A DNA stretch of 64,000 nt from assembly GCA_002713215.1 (NCBI GenBank), contig PAVO01000042.1:62001-126000 (forward strand), written 5' to 3'. The stretch is from Crocinitomicaceae bacterium. Lineage in GTDB: Bacteria; Bacteroidota; Bacteroidia; Flavobacteriales_G; Salibacteraceae. Shown here piece by piece: positions 46,557 through 55,700 of this stretch; positions within the stretch are counted from its first letter, which is position 1, and each line of letters starts with the position of its first letter. Position numbers and translations under genes: made by a program. The notes beneath the pieces are model-generated. The model had not been told where the DNA came from. It did not search any database and saw nothing but the letters and a program-made list of their open reading frames with translations.

Positions 46557-47915
46557 TTGGGAAACCGGAATCAACATACGGTCTCAAGCATAGAATCTTT
46601 ACTCGATACCACCGAAATGGTAAAGAACCCAGTTCAGGTATTCGAAAAGTACCGTCAAAAGCATGGGGCTACCTTTAAATTCAATTTTGGAGGATTTAGA
46701 AAAACGGTCGTGACTGCCGACCCAGATTTTTTGAAATACATATTAAAGGATAACAATTCGAATTACCATAAATCTCACATTCAAGTAAAACGATTTGTCG
46801 AATTTCAAGGAAAAGGGTTAACCAACAGCCATGGTGATTATTGGCTACGACAACGGAAATTACTGAGTTTAGGATTTACTCGTTCAAGGCTTTCTGAAAT
46901 GTTGCCCATTCAGATTAAGGTGCTCAATGATTTTATGGACGACTTTGATAAGGAGGCCACCAAGGGCCCTGTGGATATTCACCAGCAAATGGTAAACTTT
47001 ACGCTACGGTCGGTTGGCAAATCGCTTTTTGGGAGTCAAATGAGTAATCAGGAGCTTGAACAGTTTGCCAGCACCATTGCCAGTATTCAAAGCTTTATTG
47101 TGAGGAAAGTGGTTCAACCTTATCTTATGCCCTGGTACGCCATCAGTGGACAAAATAAGAAGTACCAGGAAATGCGAATAAAGGGGGATCAAATCGTGTT
47201 GAATTACATAGAAAAGCGGCGAACTGAAAACAATCAGGAACGAGATATACTTCGGCTCATTTTAACTACTCCGTATAAGGATACGGGAGAATTTATGTCG
47301 GATGAGACCGTAAAAGTAGAAATATTACAACTGCTTGTAGCTGGCAATGAAACGTCGACCACTGCTGCAACCTGGGCATTTTATCTCTTAGCAAAACACC
47401 CAGAGTACATCGCAAAAATGAGAAATGAAATTGAAGCTGTTTTTGCCGGAGATGAAGTCAATTATTCAAAACTGCACGATCTCAAGTATACCATTGCCGT
47501 GTTGAACGAGACCATGAGAATGAGACCTCCGTTTTGGATGATTGACCGTGAAGCTTTGCAAGATGACGAATACAATGGAATTAAAATTCCAGCAGGCACC
47601 ACTGTAGTCCCCTATATTTTTGGAGTACATCATAACGACCGGGTATGGGAAGATCCTGAAAAGTTTAACCCGAACAGATTCACAGATGGAAACGACAAAA
47701 AGGTACACCCATTTGCTTTTATTCCTTTTGGCGGAGGGCCCAGAGTGTGTATAGGCCAAAATATGGCCATCATGCAAATACTGCTGGTTATGAGTCGTAT
47801 TATTCGCAACTATGATCTGGAGTTAAGTGAAGATAAAATGGTTGGAATGCATGCCATGATGCTGTTAAAACCAGATGGACCTATTCATATAAACTTTAAA
47901 CGGATAAACTTTTAG
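46557..47915 (+). CDS. Cytochrome P450
   Basis: A 452-residue soluble P450. Visible motifs are the I-helix A-G-N-E-T-S (262-267), the E-T-M-R (ExxR) region, and the heme loop F-G-G-G-P-R-V-C-I-G with axial Cys398. The presumed start is TTG, one base after the upstream stop; an in-frame TAG at 46545 excludes a start further upstream, and the next ATG (46617) would remove part of the N-terminal P450 fold. Sequence style (R-x-x-F-x-G-x-G-L-T near 80-90, P-F-G-G-G-P-R) is that of fatty-acid hydroxylase-like bacterial P450s. Placed between an acyl-activating fusion and a desaturase, it probably hydroxylates or epoxidises the same acyl chain, free or on the carrier (inference). Redox partners are not in the window. 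Confidence 0.92.
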   Translation: MGNRNQHTVSSIESLLDTTEMVKNPVQVFEKYRQKHGATFKFNFGGFRKTVVTADPDFLKYILKDNNSNYHKSHIQVKRFVEFQGKGLTNSHGDYWLRQRKLLSLGFTRSRLSEMLPIQIKVLNDFMDDFDKEATKGPVDIHQQMVNFTLRSVGKSLFGSQMSNQELEQFASTIASIQSFIVRKVVQPYLMPWYAISGQNKKYQEMRIKGDQIVLNYIEKRRTENNQERDILRLILTTPYKDTGEFMSDETVKVEILQLLVAGNETSTTAATWAFYLLAKHPEYIAKMRNEIEAVFAGDEVNYSKLHDLKYTIAVLNETMRMRPPFWMIDREALQDDEYNGIKIPAGTTVVPYIFGVHHNDRVWEDPEKFNPNRFTDGNDKKVHPFAFIPFGGGPRVCIGQNMAIMQILLVMSRIIRNYDLELSEDKMVGMHAMMLLKPDGPIHINFKRINF

Positions 47916-47925
47916 TTAACCTCCT

Positions 47926-49008
47926 ATGAAAGGTCCAAAGTATTCAAATAGCATTAACGAAGACCTGTCGAGAACTCTAAATAAAAGGGTGAATCAATAC
48001 TTCAAAGAAAATGGATTAAGTAAAGAAGCTGATACGTCCATGGCGGTTAAAACGCTGCTCCTTTTTGGTGCGTATTTTTCTATTTATCTCATCATACTAT
48101 CCAACGTAATTACCAATATCCCCGTGCTATTTGTCCTTTGGGCTATCCTGGGCCTTCTGCAAGCTTTTATTGGAATGTCTATTATGCATGATACCGTGCA
48201 TGGTGCTTACACTAAAAACAAGATGGTTCGATTTGTTTTGCAGGTTCCAATTGTTGCTATTGGTGTTGAGCCTAAAATTTGGCATATAGAACATAACGTT
48301 TTGCATCATAATTATCCTAATGTCGGAGGTATAGATCAAGATATAAACCCACGGGTATTGTTTAGGTTCACCAAACATCAACCTCGGCAGTGGTTTCATC
48401 GCTTTCAGCATATATATGCTACTTTTTTATATGGCTTGCTGGTGATTGAATGGCTTACCATTAAAGACCTGCGCAGCGCAGTAAAGTATTTTCAGCAGGG
48501 TTTTATCCAAACTCGAATGGCTGCCGTACAGTTGGCTCTTACCATAGTATTTAAAAAACTGATATTTTACCTTTTCTTTTTGGCAATCCCCCTGATGATA
48601 TTGCCCTTTGACTATGCTGTTAGTGTCGGAATGTTTCTAACCATGCTGGTGGTTGCTGGAATTACGTTGACACTCGTTTTTCAACTGGCACATGTAGTAC
48701 CAGATTGCAAAACAGAAAAAAACGCCGAAAACCTTCAAGATCAGAACTGGCATGCCCACCAGTTACAAACCACATCAAATTTTGCGCATAATAACAAGCT
48801 CCTTTCGTATTTAATTGGTGGGCTTAACTATCAAATTGAGCATCATTTGTTTCCAGGAATTTGTCACATTCACTATCCTCAAATTTCTAAAATTGTAAAA
48901 CAAACGGCTATGGAATTTTCCCTGCCCTATCATTATGAAGAAACAGTTTCAGATGCCATCAGGTCCCATTATCGGTTGTTGAGAGATTTAGGTAGGGAGG
49001 AAGGTTAG
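47926..49008 (+). CDS. Membrane fatty acid desaturase
   Basis: A 360-residue integral membrane di-iron enzyme. The three histidine boxes are H-D-T-V-H (88-92), H-N-V-L-H-H (123-128) and Q-I-E-H-H (303-307). The Q replacing the first His of the third box is typical of front-end or acyl-lipid desaturases of the linoleoyl-CoA desaturase type; there is no fused cytochrome b5 domain. Four or more hydrophobic helices surround the boxes. It starts 10 bases after the P450 stop and is the last gene of the operon. Inserting a double bond (or a triple bond, as known for related acetylenases) in the chain handled by the acyl ligase is the likely role. The position of the bond and the real substrate (lipid, CoA or carrier-bound) cannot be inferred. 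Confidence 0.9.
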   Translation: MKGPKYSNSINEDLSRTLNKRVNQYFKENGLSKEADTSMAVKTLLLFGAYFSIYLIILSNVITNIPVLFVLWAILGLLQAFIGMSIMHDTVHGAYTKNKMVRFVLQVPIVAIGVEPKIWHIEHNVLHHNYPNVGGIDQDINPRVLFRFTKHQPRQWFHRFQHIYATFLYGLLVIEWLTIKDLRSAVKYFQQGFIQTRMAAVQLALTIVFKKLIFYLFFLAIPLMILPFDYAVSVGMFLTMLVVAGITLTLVFQLAHVVPDCKTEKNAENLQDQNWHAHQLQTTSNFAHNNKLLSYLIGGLNYQIEHHLFPGICHIHYPQISKIVKQTAMEFSLPYHYEETVSDAIRSHYRLLRDLGREEG

Positions 49009-49279
49009 ATTCGTCTTGGAAAAAATAAGTGTTAATAGGCTGTGAATACTTAAAATTCAGGATTTCAGGAGAGGTTTAATCCACCATGCCTATGCGGTAA
49101 TTTTAAAACAAATGAAATTTAGAAATCCAACCCAAACCCAAGTCCCGAAGAATGTAACGCGGCCTACTAATCATGGCTGCGGGGTGTTGCATTATATTAA
49201 ACAAACCAATTCGATGTATCGGTTGTAATGTTAAGATAATCCTACTTTCGTTCTATTTTAGTCACTCAGCTCACAAACT

Positions 49280-50158
49280 ATGGCTTCAGGAATTTTTGCG
49301 CTTTTAGACGATATCGGTACCTTGATGGATGACGTGGCCACCATGGGAAAAGTTGCTGGGAAAAATACAGCAGGTATTCTGGGTGACGACCTTGCTGTTA
49401 ATGCAGAAAAGGCTTCCGGTTTTCTCTCCTCCAGGGAATTGCCAGTATTGTGGGCCATTTCAAAAGGTTCGTTACTCAACAAGTTGATAATTCTTCCATT
49501 TGCCTTTTTACTGAGTGCATACTTTCCTACGGCTATTACTGTGATCCTGATTTTAGGAGGTCTGTTTCTGGCTTTCGAAGGAGTGGAAAAGGTGTACGAA
49601 TTTATTGTTCCTCATAATCATAAAGAAAACTCGACAAAATCAACGGATCTTCCCGAAGAGGAGTTGATAGTGATTGAAAAGAAGAAAGTAAAATCTGCTA
49701 TCATTACCGATTTTATCCTTTCAGTGGAGATTGTAATTATCACGTTGGGTTCTGTATCGTCTGAACCTTTAACCATTCAAATACCGGTGGTTTCTTTGAT
49801 CGCTTTACTGGCAACTATTGGTGTCTATGGTGTAGTAGCGCTGATTGTTCGAATGGATGACTTTGGATTGAAGCTCATTCGCCTCAACCCGGAAGACAAT
49901 ACGCTTTCAGATAAAGTGGGACGGTTTCTCATACGAGCTTTACCGTGGGTGATCAAGAGCCTGGGAGTAATTGGTACGGTGGCCTTATTCCTGGTTTCGG
50001 GTGGACTATTTGTGCACAATTTGCACTTCTTTCATCACCTGGAAGAAATGCTGCCCATTCCCAGCGTTCTTTTTGAACTGTTAGCAGGGCTTGTAGTCGG
50101 AACTATTGTTTTGATGGTGGTGTCCGGTATAAAATGGACATGGAGAAAATTGAGATAA
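49280..50158 (+). CDS. DUF808 family membrane protein (YedI-like)
   Basis: A 292-residue inner-membrane protein. The N-terminus A-S-G-I-F-A-L-L-D-D-I and the following D-D-V-A-T-M-G-K-V-A-G-K-N-T-A-G-I-L-G-D-D-L-A-V-N stretch are the conserved signature of the DUF808/YedI family. Six or so hydrophobic helices follow, with a charged loop around residue 120 (K-E-N-S-T-K-S). The function of this family is not established. It stands alone: a gap of 271 bases precedes it, with only a weak TACTTTCG -7-like site at 49243-49250, and the next gene is convergent. Confidence 0.88.
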   Translation: MASGIFALLDDIGTLMDDVATMGKVAGKNTAGILGDDLAVNAEKASGFLSSRELPVLWAISKGSLLNKLIILPFAFLLSAYFPTAITVILILGGLFLAFEGVEKVYEFIVPHNHKENSTKSTDLPEEELIVIEKKKVKSAIITDFILSVEIVIITLGSVSSEPLTIQIPVVSLIALLATIGVYGVVALIVRMDDFGLKLIRLNPEDNTLSDKVGRFLIRALPWVIKSLGVIGTVALFLVSGGLFVHNLHFFHHLEEMLPIPSVLFELLAGLVVGTIVLMVVSGIKWTWRKLR

Positions 50159-50191
50159 CCAGTCGTGCACTGTTTTAGGATTACTAATAGT

Positions 50192-51163
50192 TTAGGTTAA
50201 CCTTTCCAAAACCGAATTCATCAAGTTCAGGTTATAACTGTTTACCTTTTGATGCGAAGGCATCCAACCTAATAAGAAACGGGTAAAATCGGTACAGGCA
50301 ATGGGGTAGAGGGTCCTCCATTCCTGTTCAAGTGCTGTAAAATCAATCTGGTACTCAGAAGCTTCCAAAGCCGTTTGTAATTCTGCAAAATAGAAATCCA
50401 ATAACGGTGTTTCGTAGCGTTTGCACTCCGAACTAGAGAGGCAACTTCCTAAGAAGTAGGCAACGTCTTTCATTCCGCTGCCACCTCCAACGTATTGAAA
50501 ATCTACCGCAGCCACTTGTTCTCCATTTTCCGAAAAGCAAAAGTTAGCGAGTTTAGCATCTCCATGAATCAGGGTTTGGTATTCGCATTGGTTCAATAGA
50601 TCATCAATTGCATGCGCCTTCGATTTTAGTTCGTGGTGTTCCATTTTTTCGAATTCATCAGGCCGGGTAGCCAAATGCCAGTAAGTACCCACTTCCCACA
50701 AGCCAGTTGGTTGTTGGTTGAGGAAAGTAGCATGAAAATGAGCCAGCCATTTCAAACAAACTTTAACCCCTGAAAGGTCAATTTGCTGTTGAATTAAAGG
50801 AAAGTTGGTTTTTAAATCTTCCAGAATAATCCATTGCTGGTTGCCTTCGGAAAAGGAACCCAAAAAATGAGGGATTCTACAGGAATTGGAACATTGTTGA
50901 CTCCAGTGCTTGTACCAATGTGTTTCTACCTGATACGATTTTACTTTTCGATTGTGTGAGGTATTCGTATTCCAACCTCTGGGATGCTGGTCAGCCGCTT
51001 CCAGCGAGATGCATTTAACCACTATGGTCTTACGCGATGAATTGACTAACTGATATCGGGAAATCTTTCCGTAACCACTCCACAACGATTGAATGACTTC
51101 CATCTCTTTGCAATCAGTAGATTCCGTAATATTTAATAAGTAATTCTTGAACGCCGAATGCAT
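50192..51163 (-). CDS. Small-molecule kinase-like protein (aminoglycoside phosphotransferase / EcKinase fold)
   Basis: A 323-residue cytoplasmic protein with the catalytic signature H-G-D-A-K-L-A-N (200-207) and a following D-F-Q (221-223) in place of the usual D-F-G or D-x-D metal-binding motif. L-E-D-L (114-117) is the hinge of the choline kinase/ecdysteroid kinase-like group. These enzymes transfer phosphate to hydroxyls of small molecules; the substrate is not predictable here. It is convergent with the DUF808 gene (33 bases between stops) and has no partner gene on its own strand, since rnpB lies upstream. Confidence 0.8.
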   Translation of the reverse strand: MHSAFKNYLLNITESTDCKEMEVIQSLWSGYGKISRYQLVNSSRKTIVVKCISLEAADQHPRGWNTNTSHNRKVKSYQVETHWYKHWSQQCSNSCRIPHFLGSFSEGNQQWIILEDLKTNFPLIQQQIDLSGVKVCLKWLAHFHATFLNQQPTGLWEVGTYWHLATRPDEFEKMEHHELKSKAHAIDDLLNQCEYQTLIHGDAKLANFCFSENGEQVAAVDFQYVGGGSGMKDVAYFLGSCLSSSECKRYETPLLDFYFAELQTALEASEYQIDFTALEQEWRTLYPIACTDFTRFLLGWMPSHQKVNSYNLNLMNSVLERLT

Positions 51164-51247
51164 GAATTAATCCATCAAATTATGGGAAAGTAGGGAGCAA
51201 AAATAAATGGAACGGAACCTTAACGTAGGCTTTGCTTCCGAATAAAT

Positions 51248-51271
51248 AAAAGGAGGCCGAAGCCTCCTTTT
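51248..51271 (-). terminator. Rho-independent terminator of rnpB
   Basis: On the minus strand AAAAGGAGGC pairs perfectly with GCCTCCTTTT around a TTCG tetraloop. It lies just after the 3' end of RNase P RNA. Confidence 0.88.
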
Positions 51272-51276
51272 AATGC

Positions 51277-51686
51277 CATACAACTGAATAAGCCGGATTC
51301 TGTTTTAATCTACCATTTGTCTACGCAACCTACCCTCCGAAATCGGGCGAGCAGCCCTTCATAATCTCCGTAGCCGAAGCGTAGGAGATCAAACTTCGGT
51401 TTACATGGTCTTGCACCCTGCAAGGTTTACCAAGCTATTGCAATTTCTTGCAATACTGGTGCGCTCTTACCGCACCTTTTCACCTTTTCCAAAAAGCTGC
51501 CTTCGACTACGCTCAGGCAGCCTTTTGGTAGTCTATTTTCTGCGGCCCTATCTGTCACTCAAGAATTCCTTCAAAAGTGCCCATGGTTTCTCATGGTACA
51601 GTACTCTATGGTGTCCGGACTTTCCTCCCCTTCAACAAGTTGAAGCAGCGATAGAACGAAATACAGCGAAGCAAAACTAAGTTGAA
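51277..51686 (-). ncRNA. rnpB: RNase P RNA (bacterial type A)
   Basis: The catalytic RNA that trims the 5' leaders of tRNA precursors. On the minus strand the 5' core GAGGAAAGTCCGGAC maps to 51613-51627, GAAAAGGTGCGGTAAGAGCG lies near 51460-51485, and the 3' signature ACAGAATCCGGCTTA maps to 51289-51303. Order and spacing match the type A consensus as recalled from E. coli. Both ends are estimates: the 5' end from the usual 60-base distance to the core, the 3' end from the base of the terminator. Two variable stems contain sequences resembling dispersed palindromes (51364-51390 and 51496-51521). Open frames drawn across this gene are spurious. Confidence 0.93.
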
Positions 51687-51689
51687 TTA

Positions 51690-52715
51690 TTAGACGTCGA
51701 TATTAAAATAGCGTTTCATTCCGTATTTATCATTGGTTTTTTTCGCCTTCCACGGGTCGGAGGTTTGAAGCATGACCCATTTTATAATCGGGGCAAAAAG
51801 CCTGGCCGAGAACTTCTGCCATTCGGGAATGGCCTTACTCATCATATTGAAATAATCCTCTTTGCTATCCTGCCTAAAGCGTAGAATATTTTCGAGATCA
51901 TCACCATCAGCATAGTATCCACAGTGAAAATTGGCGGTAGCAAAAGCCCCTTCTGGAAAGTTCAATTTACCCAGACCGCTTATGCCAAATGCCGTACGTA
52001 GAATCTCGTGGAAGGGTGCCCGGCATGATTCACCTCCGGCAAGGTTAAAAATGGTATTTTCCAATACTGCCTGATGATCCAGGGCGTTCGCAAAAGCCCT
52101 ACCACAATCTCGGGTTGTACACAATTCGAAAGAGGTTTCCAGTGGCATATGAAACATCAATGCATTTGGCTTGTTGAGTTCTGCGTCCATAATTCCCGTA
52201 AGCCTGAATATACTCCACTTGATGTTGGACTCCTGAATGGCTTTTTCCGTATCGATTTTAGTTTGACCGTATTCATCACCCATACTGGCTTTAAGCGGAT
52301 CACCTACTTTTATATTCGGTGTGTTGAGTCGGTCGCCGTATACCGAAATACTACTCGCATACAGCATAAATACATTGGGAGAATTCTTTTCAATGAGCTC
52401 AATTATGTTTTTTGTGCCTTCAAAATTTACGGCTCTGGCCAAATCAGGTTTTTCGTCGGCCAGGGGAGGAATAATTGCTGCTAAGTGGATCACGTAATCC
52501 AAATCCTTGATTACCGGTTCGAGTGTTTTAATATTGGTAATATCGGCCTGGACAAAGGAAACATCGTTTTTGAATTTCCCAAGCCTTTGCTGAGTTCGTT
52601 TGGTATTGTGGTCGAGGCAAATAATGTCAAATCGATCTTTTCTTTCAACCAGAAATCGAACCGCTTCTTTTCCAACTGCGCCATTGGCACCAGTAACTAA
52701 AACACGTTTTTTCAT
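51690..52715 (-). CDS. NAD-dependent epimerase/dehydratase (extended SDR)
   Basis: A 341-residue soluble Rossmann enzyme. The dinucleotide-binding motif T-G-A-N-G-A-V-G is at 8-15, H-L-A-A at 77-80, S-S-I-S-V-Y-G at 121-127 and the catalytic Y-G-Q-T-K at 149-153 (Tyr149, Lys153). D-H at 35-36 after the second strand suggests NAD rather than NADP. The family acts on nucleotide sugars or other hydroxy/keto substrates; the C-terminal half is not distinctive enough to name one. The stop lies only a few bases before the estimated 5' end of rnpB, and no terminator is evident between them, so rnpB may be partly transcribed from this gene's promoter. Confidence 0.85.
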   Translation of the reverse strand: MKKRVLVTGANGAVGKEAVRFLVERKDRFDIICLDHNTKRTQQRLGKFKNDVSFVQADITNIKTLEPVIKDLDYVIHLAAIIPPLADEKPDLARAVNFEGTKNIIELIEKNSPNVFMLYASSISVYGDRLNTPNIKVGDPLKASMGDEYGQTKIDTEKAIQESNIKWSIFRLTGIMDAELNKPNALMFHMPLETSFELCTTRDCGRAFANALDHQAVLENTIFNLAGGESCRAPFHEILRTAFGISGLGKLNFPEGAFATANFHCGYYADGDDLENILRFRQDSKEDYFNMMSKAIPEWQKFSARLFAPIIKWVMLQTSDPWKAKKTNDKYGMKRYFNIDV

Positions 52716-52737
52716 TAACCCAAATGTATGGTAAATA

Positions 52738-52761
52738 AAAAGCGGCCAATTGGCCGCTTTT
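52738..52761 (-). terminator. Perfect palindromic terminator
   Basis: A 24-base exact palindrome (AAAAGCGGCC and its complement around AATT). As a hairpin it is a short-loop terminator with T-tail on either strand; it follows the stop of the 1276-residue fibre gene on the minus strand and precedes the SDR gene start. Confidence 0.8.
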
Positions 52762-52784
52762 CAATTCGTTCAATAATTACTCGA

Positions 52785-55700
52785 TTACCTGGGAGGAATG
52801 CTTTGACCTGAAGAACCGGAGTTTATAAACTCCTCCATTTCTTCTTTGCTTTTTTCAACCTTAATGGGTTTGAACATGGATTTTGATTCGTCCTGTCCGT
52901 ACGCTTCAGGATGCAGGTAAAGTCCTCTGTCTTTTGAATCCTTCTCAACCACGGGATTAATTCTATTCTTATTGGAATAAGGGTCGTTTCGAATTCCGGT
53001 AACCTGCCAACTCACTTCCACGTTGGGTTTGTCTGTTTTAATTACAAATTGGTTCCCAGTTACCTTTTCCAGAATTATAGCCTGTGCAAACTGACCCACC
53101 ACAGTAAGCTGATATCGGAAGTCCATGTTTAGTGCCTCAAAATAATCAGGTAGTTGTACTGTTGCCAGCCCATCTCCATCAGTAACAACGTTTCCATTAT
53201 AGACATTCATCATATCGGGACTTTCCACAAATGAATGCACCAGCATTTTATTTTCAGGATCTTGAGGGTGGTCAATTTTAAATGTACCAGAGCCCTTGGA
53301 AATGCTTCCGGTAATTGATAGGTTCCCAGTAATGGCAACATTACCAATAAAATACCCAGCTAATCCAGTTGAGCCACTGATTCGGCTAACAATTCCATAA
53401 TTTACATCTCCTGTATCTTGTGCAGCCAAAGCCGAAACAGCAATATTAGTATCGGCGAATCCAGCATAATTGTGAGATCCATAATTAATTAAACCAGTAG
53501 AAGGGTTGCCAAAGGCATAAAAAGCACCGCCATAATTTCTGCTACCCGTTCCTCCTGTAAAACCAAGGATGCCAAAATTTTCATTAGAATGTCCAGATCC
53601 TTCTCCCATGACACCAGTATTATAAGTCTGTCCTGTGGCTGTACGGGCAACTACTACTTCACCGTGTACCCCTCTATTGTAGGTAGCATTGCTGGAGTTT
53701 GAGATCCCGGCAACCCCAGTACTATATGTACCACCTTCACTTAATCCATACACTCCGTAATGGAGTCCTGTTCCCGCAGTACCTGAAGTTCCTAATGCCT
53801 GACCCCGGACACCATATTGAATATTGTTGTTTGTTGCAGAAGAGCGACCAATTCCTTCAATTGCCAAATTAAAGCCACTTGAAGTTGAACTCGATACAAT
53901 ACCCTTACCACCAGTTGCATCTTCGATATACAATGGTCCGTTGGATGTGGTGGACCCAATGCTAATAGTCCCCAGCGTATAAGCCAAGTTGTTACCCGTT
54001 TTATCCCAGTAATTTATAAGTGAAATATCCGCAGAGTCGATAAGTTTGCTCTTTGACTGAGAGACGTAAATCTGCGTTCCGCTGAAGTATATACTGTCTA
54101 TGTATTCGTTGGTTGAGTCATTATCATTATTGGAAGCCGTAGCAGGAAGTACGGCAAACCCTCCATTGGTTAAGAAAATGGTGTCATTCGAAATACTCAG
54201 TACCTGAATTTCATTGGTAGTATCCAAATCAAAATCAGTAGAAGTATGGTTCGCTAAATTGGTGCTGTCTGCGGTAATTCTTGCATCCAATCCAGCCACA
54301 ATAGTGCTTTGGTCCAGGGGTGAAAGATCTACCGATTTTGCTCCACCTGCATCGGTTACCGATAATGTAGTTCCAATTAACTGGACCCTGTTATTCAACT
54401 CATTGGTAGAATCATTGTCGTTATTAGCTGTAGCTGCAGGAAGTACTGCAAACCCACCATTCGTTAAGTATATGGTATCGTTCGAGATGCTTATTACCTG
54501 AATTTCATTGGTCGTATCTAAATCAAAATCGGTAGCTGTATGGTTTGCCAAATTGGTACTGTCTGCTGTAATTCTGGCATCCAATCCTGCCACAATAGTA
54601 CTTTGATCCAATGCCGATAGGTCAGCAGATTTCGCTCCACCGGCATCTGTAACGGACAACATAGTCCCGGTTAATGAGACCGAAGTATTTAATTCATTGG
54701 TAGAATCATTATCATTGTTGGTTGCCACAGGAAGAACGGCAAACCCACCGTTGGTCAGGTAAATGGTATCGTTCGAGATGCTTATTACCTGAATTTCATT
54801 GGTAGTATCTAAATCAAAATCAGCAGTTATGTGGTTTGCTAAATTGGTGCTGTCTGCTGTAATTCTCGTATCTAGTCCTGCAACAGCTGCACTTTGATCC
54901 AATGCCGATAGGTCAGCAGATTTCGCTCCACCGGCATCAGTTACCGATAATGTAGTTCCGGTTAATGAGACCGAAGTATTTAATTCATTGGTAGAATCAT
55001 TATCATTATTGGTTGCCACGGGAAGAACGGCAAATCCACCGTTGGTAAGGTAAATGGTGTCGTTCGAGATGCTTAGTACCTGAATTTCATTGGTAGTATC
55101 TAAATCAAAATCGGTAGCCATATGGTTTGCTAAATTGGTACTATCGGCTGCAATTCTGGCATCTAATCCAGCAACATTAGCACTTTGATCCAATGCCGAT
55201 AGGTCAGTTGACTGAGCACCCCCTGCATCGGTAACTGACAGCAAAGTTCCGGTTAAAGAGACTGAAGTATTCAACTCATTGGTCGAGTCATTATCATTGT
55301 TAACCGTACCAGCCGGAAGAACCACAAATCCGCCATTGGTAAGGTAAATGGTATCGTTTGAAATACTTAATGCCTGGATTTCATTGGTAGTATCCAAATC
55401 AAAATCGGTAGCTGTATGGTTTGCCAAATTGGTACTGTCTGCTGCAATTCGGGCATCTAATCCAGCAACATTTGCACTTTGATCCAATGCCGAAAGGTCA
55501 GTTGACTGAGCACCCCCTGCATCGGTAACTGACAACAAGGTTCCGGTTAAAGAGACAGAAGTATTCAACTCATTGGTCGAGTCGTTATCATTGTTAACGG
55601 TGCCAGATGGAAGAACAACAAACCCGCCATTGGTAAGGTAGATCGTGTCATTTGAAATACTTAGCAATTGAATCTCGTTGGTAGCACTTAAATCCTGATC

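Noticed and set aside
51405-51680. A 91-codon open frame on the plus strand
   Set aside because: It runs antisense through RNase P RNA; the conserved RNA core explains the sequence fully.
52738-52761. Perfect palindrome as an operator or restriction-related site
   Set aside because: Position after a stop codon, with an A-run before and a T-run after, fits a terminator better.
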